The notes below the pieces were generated by a model that was given only the letters and a program-made list of their open reading frames with translations, was not told the origin of the DNA and searched no databases. The position numbers and the translations under genes were made by a program. From NCBI GenBank assembly GCA_000720375.1, contig JOAA01000035.1, positions 62,001 to 126,000 of the forward strand: a DNA stretch of 64,000 nt, in the 5' to 3' direction. The DNA is from Rhodococcus rhodnii. GTDB lineage: Bacteria; Actinomycetota; Actinomycetes; Mycobacteriales; Pseudonocardiaceae. Shown here in pieces: positions 57,833-64,000 of this stretch (position 1 is its first letter; each line of letters starts with the position of its first letter).

Positions 57833-58273
57833 TCACTCCACCGGATGCAATGGGCCGTCGAAGCTGGGCATCGTGTCGCGCTGGATGTCCCTGGCGACCT
57901 TGGCGACCTCGGAGCGGACCGTGAACATCCCGCGCACGGTGCCGACCCACTTCTCGACCGGTGCCTCCGGCGTGCCGTCGCCGGTTTCGGCGACCAGCTT
58001 CCACGGACGGCGCAGCGCCCAGCGGGCCGGGAAGAACAGGAAGATCATCAGCAGCGCCAGCACCACCCACGCCGGCACCACGACGTCCTCGGGCATCCGG
58101 AACACCCAGACCAGGCCGAGGATGATCACCAGGAACATCATCACGATGCCGGGGCCGTGCCCACCGCTCACATCGTGCTCGAAGTCTTCGGCCGTCGCGG
58201 GCCTGCGCCCCCACTCCAGCTCGCCACGCACGGTCCACATGCGGCCATCTGCACCACGTACCAGGCGCGTCAT
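57833..58273 (-). CDS. Small membrane protein of unknown function
   Basis: 146 residues. The N-terminal 40 residues are soluble and charged (TRLVRGADGRMWTVRGELEW). Two close helices follow (IVMMFLVIILGLVWVFRM; VVPAWVVLALLMIFLFFPARW), then a basic C-terminal tail of 50 residues, PWKLVAETGD and KVARDIQRDT. The Trp-Thr-Val-Arg start is common among actinomycete conserved proteins of unknown role. ATG 58273 is the likely start. It follows the sigma-fusion gene on the same strand, with a 116-bp gap. Confidence 0.8.
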   Translation of the reverse strand: MTRLVRGADGRMWTVRGELEWGRRPATAEDFEHDVSGGHGPGIVMMFLVIILGLVWVFRMPEDVVVPAWVVLALLMIFLFFPARWALRRPWKLVAETGDGTPEAPVEKWVGTVRGMFTVRSEVAKVARDIQRDTMPSFDGPLHPVE

Positions 58274-58389
58274 GCTCGTCGCCTCCTGCTCGACACGTCT
58301 GTATAGGCGCCGATCCACACTCTGCGGTCGCGCACGGTTCAACGGTACCGTGTCGCGACTAGGCCCAGCGGGTGAAAGTCGATCGTCAC

Positions 58390-59847
58390 TCAGCGCGTCG
58401 GCTTGTCAGTGGTCTCCTGCGTCGCGGGTTCCGGCGTGTCGCTGGGTGGTGGCGTGGTCTGCACGGTCGGCTTCGTGGTGCTCGTACTCGGTTTGGTGGT
58501 CTCCGAGGTCGGCTTGGTCGTCGTCTCCGTCTCGGACGCGATCGTCTTGTCCGTGGTCTCCGGCGGCGGTGGCGGGCAGGTCTCCGGCGGGCCGATCATC
58601 ACGCTGGAGCCCTCGGTCTCCGACTCACTGCCGATGTCCCGGGGTTCGCCGGTCGACCCGTCCGGGTACAGCACCATCTCGGTCTGGCGATGGACGACGG
58701 TCTCGGTTGCCTGCTGCTGCTGTTGGTTCCCGATCGGGACCGCCTGCGTACGCCTGGAGTCCGGCAGGTGGTCCGCCACCTTGGGTGATTGGCCACGTCC
58801 TCGCGGCGGGCCCAGCGAGGACGACAGAGCCCCGGTCGCCGCACCCATCTCCGGCAACGGGGACTCGGTGATCACCAGCTCGGACGGCCCCTGCCCGGTG
58901 AAGTCCAGCGCGGCGAGGATCGCACTGTCCGCGCCGGGCACCACGTTCATGCCGAGCACGCCGGCGGCGACGACCGACGAGCCGGCCAAGGTCAGTTTGG
59001 CGCCCGTGGACGCGACCAGGCCCTTGAGCGTCGCCCAGAACCCGGTCTTGTGCGCCACCAGCCCACCGAGCGCTACCGGGGCGGCCATCATGCCCGCGTA
59101 GGACCGCAGGCCCGCGCAGACGTCCCGCAGCTCGTCGTGTGTCGACTGACACGACGAACAGCTGACCAGATGGGCACGCACGCGGCCCCGCTCGGCGCCC
59201 TTGATCGTCCCGGCGGTGTACGCGCCGAGCTTCTCCAGAACCGACCGGCAGCCGGTCGACCCGTGGTGTGTGGACAGATGCGCCTGGAGGTACGCGGCGC
59301 GCAGGCCACGGCGGGCCCGGCGGGCGAGCGCGGCGGTGGCGTTGGGGCTCAGGCCGAAGTTGTCCGCGACGACCGCCGGCCGCTCGCCTTCGACCTCGAC
59401 CTTCCACAGCACGCTGCGCCAGCGCTCGGGCAGGCTGGTGAACGCCCGCGTGATCAGGTTGCGTTCGTGCGCCTGGCCGGATGTGTCCGGGTTCTCACCC
59501 GCACGGTGCGACAGCACCTCGTCGGACACCGGGACGTCCCGGCGCCGCTCGCTCCACTCCCACGCCACGCGCCTGGTGACGATCAGCAGGTAGGAGCGGA
59601 CGTTGTCGACGGGGCCGGCACCGCGACGAATCGCCTGCAGCACCCGGAAGAACGCTTCCGCGGTCAGGTCCTCGGCGTCCGCGCGATCGGCCGCGAGATT
59701 CCGCGCCAACCGTCTCACGGCATCCGCGTGCCGGGAGAACAGCTCGCCGAAGGCGGCGTCTTCCCCGGCGCGCAGAGCGGCGAGCAAGTCGCGATCGTGG
59801 AACGATTCCTCGCCAGCGTCGAGGGCAGGGTTGCCCGTTGCGGTCAT
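58390..59847 (-). CDS. ECF-type sigma factor fused to zinc-finger anti-sigma, membrane helix and Thr/Pro-rich tail
   Basis: 485 residues with an unusual order of parts. Region 2 (about 30-105, FGELFSRHADAVRRLARNLA, EDLTAEAFFRVLQAIRR) and region 4 (about 135-190, LPERWRSVLWKVEVEGERPA, SPNATAALARRARRGLR) are intact. A zinc-finger HxxxCxxC (H226, C230, C233) of the anti-sigma type follows. One membrane helix lies at about 283-305 (AKLTLAGSSVVAAGVLGMNV). The last 180 residues are outside and rich in Thr, Pro, Glu and Gln. The sigma factor would be tethered to the membrane and need release or conformational change. ATG 59847 is the start; the frame to 60009 has no site. Confidence 0.88.
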   Translation of the reverse strand: MTATGNPALDAGEESFHDRDLLAALRAGEDAAFGELFSRHADAVRRLARNLAADRADAEDLTAEAFFRVLQAIRRGAGPVDNVRSYLLIVTRRVAWEWSERRRDVPVSDEVLSHRAGENPDTSGQAHERNLITRAFTSLPERWRSVLWKVEVEGERPAVVADNFGLSPNATAALARRARRGLRAAYLQAHLSTHHGSTGCRSVLEKLGAYTAGTIKGAERGRVRAHLVSCSSCQSTHDELRDVCAGLRSYAGMMAAPVALGGLVAHKTGFWATLKGLVASTGAKLTLAGSSVVAAGVLGMNVVPGADSAILAALDFTGQGPSELVITESPLPEMGAATGALSSSLGPPRGRGQSPKVADHLPDSRRTQAVPIGNQQQQQATETVVHRQTEMVLYPDGSTGEPRDIGSESETEGSSVMIGPPETCPPPPPETTDKTIASETETTTKPTSETTKPSTSTTKPTVQTTPPPSDTPEPATQETTDKPTR

Positions 59848-60109
59848 CCGGCTAGGTACCTCCCTCCGGATACACGCGAACGTTGAACAACATGCCACAT
59901 TCGGGCGTCGCCGAGTGTGGGTAGTGTGAAGACTCTTGGTGACATCCGACCATGGATGTGAGCCAGATAACCTGATCAGCTGGGCCGTTCGGCGCACTGA
60001 ATCGCTCATGTGTGGTGCGAATGAACTACACCCGCACGGGGGAGGTCATCCCGCCGAAAATCCGGTGGAGCGAGTCAGGTAGAGTGTCTTCAGCGTTGAA
60101 AGACGCCAA

Positions 60110-60182
60110 GCGGATGTAGCGCAGCTGGTAGCGCATCACCTTGCCAAGGTGAGGGTCGCGGGTTCGAGTCCCGTCATCCGCT
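60110..60182 (+). tRNA. tRNA-Gly(GCC)
   Basis: 73 nt. Acceptor GCGGATG (60110-60116) pairs with CATCCGC (60175-60181), discriminator T. Anticodon loop TTGCCAA gives GCC; D loop AGCTGGTAG and T loop TTCGAGT are canonical. CCA is not encoded. Confidence 0.97.
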
Positions 60183-60236
60183 CGCTCAGCAGACGTGTGT
60201 CCGCGGAAAGCGCGGACCTCGTCGCTCGCCATGATT

Positions 60237-60255
60237 TTGGGGGGATAACCCCCAA
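60237..60255 (+). terminator. Hairpin after tRNA-Gly
   Basis: TTGGGGG-GATAA-CCCCCAA, a 7-bp stem with a 5-nt loop, 55 bases after the tRNA. It may help end or process the tRNA transcript, together with the stronger hairpin at 60286. Confidence 0.45.
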
Positions 60256-60285
60256 GCCCCCAGCGTCAAACTTCGAAAGACCGCG

Positions 60286-60317
60286 AAACGGCCTGAGTCT
60301 CAAGGACCAGGCCGTTT
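60286..60317 (+). terminator. Terminator downstream of tRNA-Gly
   Basis: AAACGGCCTG (60286-60295) and CAGGCCGTTT (60308-60317) form a perfect 10-bp stem with a 12-nt loop and end in a short T run. Confidence 0.7.
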
Positions 60318-60368
60318 GTCGTATCCGGGCCAGGGCATCCGGTGGTCAATTAGTCCACTTCGCTTGAC

Positions 60369-60390
60369 CCTATCGGGTTAACCCGATAGG
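60369..60390. promoter_or_regulatory. Perfect 22-bp palindrome
   Basis: The half-site CCTATCGGGTT is followed immediately by its exact complement, centred on GTTAAC. It ends eight bases before the GTG at 60399, so a bound protein would cover the start region of the Ser/Thr-rich gene. Operator or hairpin; the binder is unknown. Confidence 0.5.
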
Positions 60391-60398
60391 TGTAACGC

Positions 60399-60800
60399 GT
60401 GCTCGATCGAAGAGGCGCGCCGTTACGGATGGCCGTGGGGGCGTTCCTGGGAGCTGCCGCCGCGGCCTTGTTCGCCGTCGGTGTCACGAGTGGCCGCACA
60501 GACAAACCAGTGCCTGTGCGGCTGGAACACGTGGCCACGAACGGGACCACCTCGTCCGCGCCGCCCACCTTGAGCGCGACGCAGGTCGCCGAAGAGACCT
60601 CCGTGAGCTCCGAATCGAGCTCCTCTTCCTCGTCGTCCAGCTCCTCGACCGCGTCCGGGTCGAGTTCGAAGACCACGACGACGCCTCCGAAGACCGTCAC
60701 CACGACCAAAGAGGTGACGAAGACCACCACGACGACGTCAACGACCACGCCGAAACCGCCGACCAGCACGACGACCCGGTGCACGACCCTGATCTGCTAG
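60399..60800 (+). CDS. Ser/Thr-rich surface or secreted protein
   Basis: 133 residues. A short basic N-terminus and one helix (MAVGAFLGAAAAALFAVGVTS) act as signal or anchor; the rest is low complexity: a run of about a dozen Ser, then Thr/Lys/Pro-rich repeats (KTTTTPPKTVTTTKEVTKTT), ending in a Cys pair (TRCTTLIC). The composition resembles O-glycosylated stalks of cell-surface proteins, and the C-terminal Cys could form a disulfide. The start may be GTG 60399 or ATG 60429. No known domain. It converges on the membrane protein gene with a 4-bp overlap. Confidence 0.6.
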   Translation: MLDRRGAPLRMAVGAFLGAAAAALFAVGVTSGRTDKPVPVRLEHVATNGTTSSAPPTLSATQVAEETSVSSESSSSSSSSSSSTASGSSSKTTTTPPKTVTTTKEVTKTTTTTSTTTPKPPTSTTTRCTTLIC

Positions 60801-62536
60801 CGCAACGTGAACACGACGATGTCGCGTGTCTCGGTCTTGGTCAGCGGCAGTCCGTCGACCGACCGGATCAGCGACCGGGCGTACGGCGTCTTCTCCACCA
60901 GCGACTTGACCACGATCACCCTGCGGACGTTGTGCTTCTCCAACGCTTCGATGCTGCGGCTGCTCGGGAAGGCCTTGGTCGCCGCGGTGAGCTCGGTCCA
61001 GTTCTTCGGGTAGTTGCCGGTGTTGCCGTTGGCCAGGATCGGGAAGTCCTTGGTGGACCACAGCATCGGGATCGAGTCGCCGGTCAGGTCCATCGGCAGG
61101 ATGACGACCGGGCCCGGCTTTTCGAACTCTTGCTGCAGGCCCTCGGGCATGGCGGGCGGGTGCGCGTAGGGGAAAACCGGCACGGCCTCGGCCAGCGCGC
61201 CGACCGCGGGCAGGATCATGACCAACGCGACCAGCCGCTGCTTGTGCTTACGTGCCAACGATTGCGCCAGCTTGGTCACGGCACCGGCCGCGAGCAGCAA
61301 CAGCAACAGCGTCGTCCAGAGGATCAACCGGCCCGGTGTCCGCAACGCGTCCCAGCCGGGCAGGAACTTCCACAGCAGCAGGTAGGTGAAGGTGCCGTGG
61401 AAGAAGCTCGTGCCGAGCGCGAGGATCGCGCTGACCACCACACCGCTGGCGAGAACCAGCCGTACTTTGCGCGGCCATGCACTGAATGCAAGTCCGATCG
61501 CCGCGAACACCAGCAGCACCAGCCCGGGGAAGATCCACTTCTCCCACGGCGCCGGTTCCATGTCCCACGTCCACGCGGTGAACGCGGTGTCGCTCCACAG
61601 CCACGAGAAGTGCGATGTGGTGATGAGTCCTTGCGGCGGCGGGGAATACGTCTGCAGTTCGCCCAACGTCCGCGTGAACTGGTACAGCTCGACGACCCGC
61701 AGGTATGGCAACGTCATCAGCAGCGTGACCGTCAGGAACGCCACGGCGCCAACGCCATCAGCGATCCAGAGGCGTCGGCTGATCTGCTTGCGCTTGCGCA
61801 GCATCACCACGAGCAGCGCCACGCCGATCACGCCGAGGACGTAGACGAACGGCAGCCCGGTGGCGAAGCCGATGGTGACCTGCCACGCCGCGATCAGCCA
61901 ACCCGCTACGGCCCAGCCGGGCCTGGCGAGTTCTGGTCGGAAACCGTGCCGCAGCGAGAAACCGTGGCCACGCGCCAGCGCGAACAGGGCCAGCGCGATT
62001 CCGCCTGTCGAGAGGAGGTTGAGGTGGTGGACGTGGGCCAGCCGCCACGGCGCCCACGCGAAGACCACCGCGCCGAGTGCCGCCGCGTGCCAGGTGCCGC
62101 CGAGTTGGCGTACCAGCATGTATCCGCCGATGAACGCCAACGTGGCGGCGAAGATGAAGGCCAGGTTGTAGCGCAGGATCGCGTCCGCCGGGCCGCTGCC
62201 GCCGATCAGGCTGAACGGCAGATAGCCGAGCAGCGAGTCGGTGAACGCGAAGTTGTTCTCCGTGCCGCCGAAGATGTTGCCGGTCCAGAAATCCCCGCCG
62301 TTGAACAGGAAATGCCGCTGCCAGGCCAGTTCCCACGCCTGCAGCAACGGGTCGCCGAGGTCGAACAGCACGGTCGACCGCAGATCGATGACGATGCGCC
62401 AGTAGAAACCCAGCGTGACGACCAGCCCGGCGATCCCGACCAAGGCGGGTTCTCGCCACCGGGTGACCCGCGACACGCCTTGGTGCGCAGGTCTTTGCGG
62501 CGCAGCGAGGCGAGGGACGGCCGTTTCTGTGATCAA
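60797..62536 (-). CDS. Multi-pass membrane protein, GT-C glycosyltransferase-like
   Basis: 579 residues, about 11 helices. The first loop contains FDLGDPLLQAWELAWQRHFL with an acidic Asp-Pro as in GT-C transferases that use lipid-linked sugars, and then NIFGGTENNFAFTDSLLGYL. Later come LRLGG-free hydrophobic blocks and a C-terminal soluble domain of about 110 residues (GPVVILPMDLTGDSIPMLWS). Similar proteins sit in mannosyl- or arabinosyl-transfer systems of actinobacteria, so a role in cell-envelope glycan synthesis is plausible. TTG 62536 is preceded by GGGGGAC and gives the family-like start. Confidence 0.78.
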   Translation of the reverse strand: MITETAVPRLAAPQRPAHQGVSRVTRWREPALVGIAGLVVTLGFYWRIVIDLRSTVLFDLGDPLLQAWELAWQRHFLFNGGDFWTGNIFGGTENNFAFTDSLLGYLPFSLIGGSGPADAILRYNLAFIFAATLAFIGGYMLVRQLGGTWHAAALGAVVFAWAPWRLAHVHHLNLLSTGGIALALFALARGHGFSLRHGFRPELARPGWAVAGWLIAAWQVTIGFATGLPFVYVLGVIGVALLVVMLRKRKQISRRLWIADGVGAVAFLTVTLLMTLPYLRVVELYQFTRTLGELQTYSPPPQGLITTSHFSWLWSDTAFTAWTWDMEPAPWEKWIFPGLVLLVFAAIGLAFSAWPRKVRLVLASGVVVSAILALGTSFFHGTFTYLLLWKFLPGWDALRTPGRLILWTTLLLLLLAAGAVTKLAQSLARKHKQRLVALVMILPAVGALAEAVPVFPYAHPPAMPEGLQQEFEKPGPVVILPMDLTGDSIPMLWSTKDFPILANGNTGNYPKNWTELTAATKAFPSSRSIEALEKHNVRRVIVVKSLVEKTPYARSLIRSVDGLPLTKTETRDIVVFTLR

Positions 62537-62925
62537 CTGTCCCCCTGGAACAACCGGACTGTGCGGGCCGCGCCGTGTGAGCAGCGAACACCCAGCGCGA
62601 CAATACTTCACGGGCCCCGCCGAACCGACCGGCGCGACCCTGTGCGAACGCAAAATGTCCAGTCCACTTGGCGCGTCAGTGCGACCGTTGACATCTCGAT
62701 AAGCCCATTCGGGCGACCGCCCTGCACTGTCCGTTGTACAACAGTGGCAAGATTCGCCTATCACGGTGAACCGCACGGCGACTGGAGAGGATCCACCACC
62801 GTCCTTCCCGGCAGGGTGCTGACCTTGCCGATATGTACATCCGTCCCGGTTTTGCCCCCATGGCCGGCAGCTGGGAGCGAGAATCGGACTTGGCATCCGC
62901 TCTACCGGGATGAAGGGGCTGTCAC
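62537..62925. other. Divergent intergenic region
   Basis: 389 bp between two divergent genes. It must hold both promoters. A TTGACA-like hexamer lies near 62690 but without a matching -10, and GTTGTACAAC near 62730 is a 10-bp palindrome. I see no gene, RNA structure or repeat I would stand behind. Confidence 0.5.
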
Positions 62926-63993
62926 ATGGGTTGGCAGGACGAGCTGCAAAGCTTGGACGAGCAGCTGTCCGCGGGCCAGATTCGCGCCGAGGAATACCGC
63001 AAAAGGCGTGATGAACTGCTCGCGGCGGCATCGAGTGGCGCGGTCAGCCTGCGGCGCGTGCAACGGCAGAAGTCACCGTCGGTCGCCAAACCGTCGATCG
63101 CCAACGCGTTCAACGGCGACACCAAACCGGACACGGGCAAAACCGCGGATGTGACCCAGCAGGTCCCGCCGGTGGCGTGGACCACGGCGAAGCCCGCCGG
63201 TTCGCCACAGCAGCAACAACAGCAGCAGCACCCGCAGCAGCAGCACCCGCAGCAGCAGCACCCGCAGCAGCAACACCCGCAGCAGCCGCCGGCCGCCATG
63301 CAGCCGCCGCAGGGACCGCCGATGCCTCCGCCGATGATCGGCTCCGAGGTCTTCGGCACACCGCCTACGGGCCCGACGAAGAAGTCGCGGGTGCCGAAGT
63401 TCGTCATCGCCGTCGTGGTTCTCGCGTTGGTCGCCGCCGGGACGTGGTGGTTCGCGTTCCGTGGCAACGACGCGGGCCCGCAGGTGGCCGTTCCACCACC
63501 GGCGGCGGCGAGCAGTGAGCTGTCCATCGACAAGATCCCCAACCCGACGGACTCGCCGCTGTCCACCTCGGGTGTGCTCACCGTCGACCAGGCGCAGACG
63601 AACAACATCATCCGGCCGGATGAGGCCGCGTATCTCAGCGCGACCGATCTGCAGAAGATCTACTTCCGCAACATCGTGATCGGCAACCTGAGCTACCAGC
63701 TGTTCGCGTTCCAGACCCAGACCGACACCGGCGGTGCCCGGATCGTGTCCGGCGCGCTGGAGCGGGGCAAGCGGGCCAGCATGGTCCCGGCCTCGATGGA
63801 AGGCCTGCCGCCCAAGGTGACGCTGACCAAGATCCTCAACGACGGCGCGGCGATCTACGAAGCGGTGTACCCGATCGAACGCGGCGCGGTGCGGCTGGTC
63901 GTGCTGCAGGTCGGGCCGAACAACGAACGGCAGTTGATCAGCTCGATGAAGCGCATGGTCGACCTGACCACCATGTCCATCAAGCCGAAGTAA
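62926..63993 (+). CDS. Single-pass membrane protein with Gln/Pro/His repeats
   Basis: 355 residues. The N-terminal 35 residues (WQDELQSLDEQLSAGQIRAEEYRKRRDELL) form a SHOCT-like helical pair. A low-complexity region at about 93-140 consists of (H)PQQQ repeats and Pro/Met-rich sequence. One helix follows (FVIAVVVLALVAAGTWWFAF) and then a 180-residue extracellular domain with no recognised family (VLTVDQAQTNNIIRPDEAAYL, DGAAIYEAVYPIERGAVRLV). The topology, with a cytoplasmic N-terminus and an outer sensor-like domain, recalls actinobacterial cell-envelope regulators. ATG 62926 has a GGGG ribosome site about ten bases upstream. Confidence 0.78.
   Translation: MGWQDELQSLDEQLSAGQIRAEEYRKRRDELLAAASSGAVSLRRVQRQKSPSVAKPSIANAFNGDTKPDTGKTADVTQQVPPVAWTTAKPAGSPQQQQQQQHPQQQHPQQQHPQQQHPQQPPAAMQPPQGPPMPPPMIGSEVFGTPPTGPTKKSRVPKFVIAVVVLALVAAGTWWFAFRGNDAGPQVAVPPPAAASSELSIDKIPNPTDSPLSTSGVLTVDQAQTNNIIRPDEAAYLSATDLQKIYFRNIVIGNLSYQLFAFQTQTDTGGARIVSGALERGKRASMVPASMEGLPPKVTLTKILNDGAAIYEAVYPIERGAVRLVVLQVGPNNERQLISSMKRMVDLTTMSIKPK
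63208..63287 (+). repeat. Gln/Pro/His coding tandem repeat
   Basis: A CAG/CAA run followed by about four 15-bp units (CACCCGCAGCAGCAG), coding for HPQQQ repeats in the adjacent protein. Units are nearly identical, so copy number is probably variable between strains. Confidence 0.85.
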
Positions 63994-64000
63994 CCGGCAC

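Overview
The window is 64 kb of high-GC actinomycete chromosome. Many GTG/TTG starts, chains of ATGA/GTGA overlaps, DUF5753 and SigE-type regulators, an ECF42 sigma factor with DGPF proteins, IdeR-type iron boxes and a DUF5926 protein fit a member of the Pseudonocardiales (Amycolatopsis/Lentzea/Saccharothrix-like). The genus cannot be settled from the sequence alone. Almost all of it is chromosomal coding DNA; I see no phage, transposase or CRISPR array.

Layout. 1-4.2 kb: end of an MFS transporter and a tyrosine/homogentisate degradation locus (iclR, fahA and an unknown gene, divergent from hmgA). 4.3-6.4 kb: a membrane protein and an XRE/DUF5753 regulator. 6.5-13.9 kb: a tightly overlapping five-gene operon (SWIM zinc finger, DUF5691, MoxR-type AAA+ ATPase, DUF5682, VWA protein), the best candidate for an undescribed system. 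14-17 kb: a LysE exporter and a Tat-exported GH95-like glycosidase. 17.3-19.5 kb: an ECF42 sigma operon with two DGPF proteins, whose promoter lies back to back with an identical promoter facing a new 55-residue ORF. 19.5-26.5 kb: a DUF2470 protein behind an iron box, CHRD, PPOX, CPBP, SDR, a polar-solute binding lipoprotein, arginine deiminase and a ferritin behind tandem iron boxes. 26.5-31.2 kb: a SigE-family sigma pair, DUF952, DUF5926, GDPD and a P450.

31.2-38.8 kb: a liv-type operon (livF, livG, acyl-CoA ligase, livH, livM, binding lipoprotein) behind a CRP-like palindrome. About 0.9 kb of repeat-rich DNA splits it between the ligase and livH. That DNA is flanked by an 11-bp repeat of the livH start and carries a tRNA-Lys 3'-half fragment, a 99-bp direct repeat and a 21/42-bp minisatellite. 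38.8-46.3 kb: TetR, an M14 peptidase, a type-B esterase, a NarL-type two-component pair, a second SigE-family sigma pair, DUF4328 and rhodanese genes.

46.4-56.9 kb: a monocarboxylate block with two DUF485/sodium-solute symporter pairs, a LytS/LytTR two-component system with an SppA gene between the two, and divergent lutABC for lactate oxidation. The natural reading is that LytS/LytTR senses pyruvate, lactate or acetate and controls uptake and use. 56.9-64 kb: an Fpg/Nei glycosylase, a sigma factor fused to its own zinc finger, membrane segment and Thr/Pro-rich tail, tRNA-Gly(GCC), a Ser/Thr-rich surface protein, a GT-C-like membrane protein and a Gln/Pro/His-repeat membrane protein.
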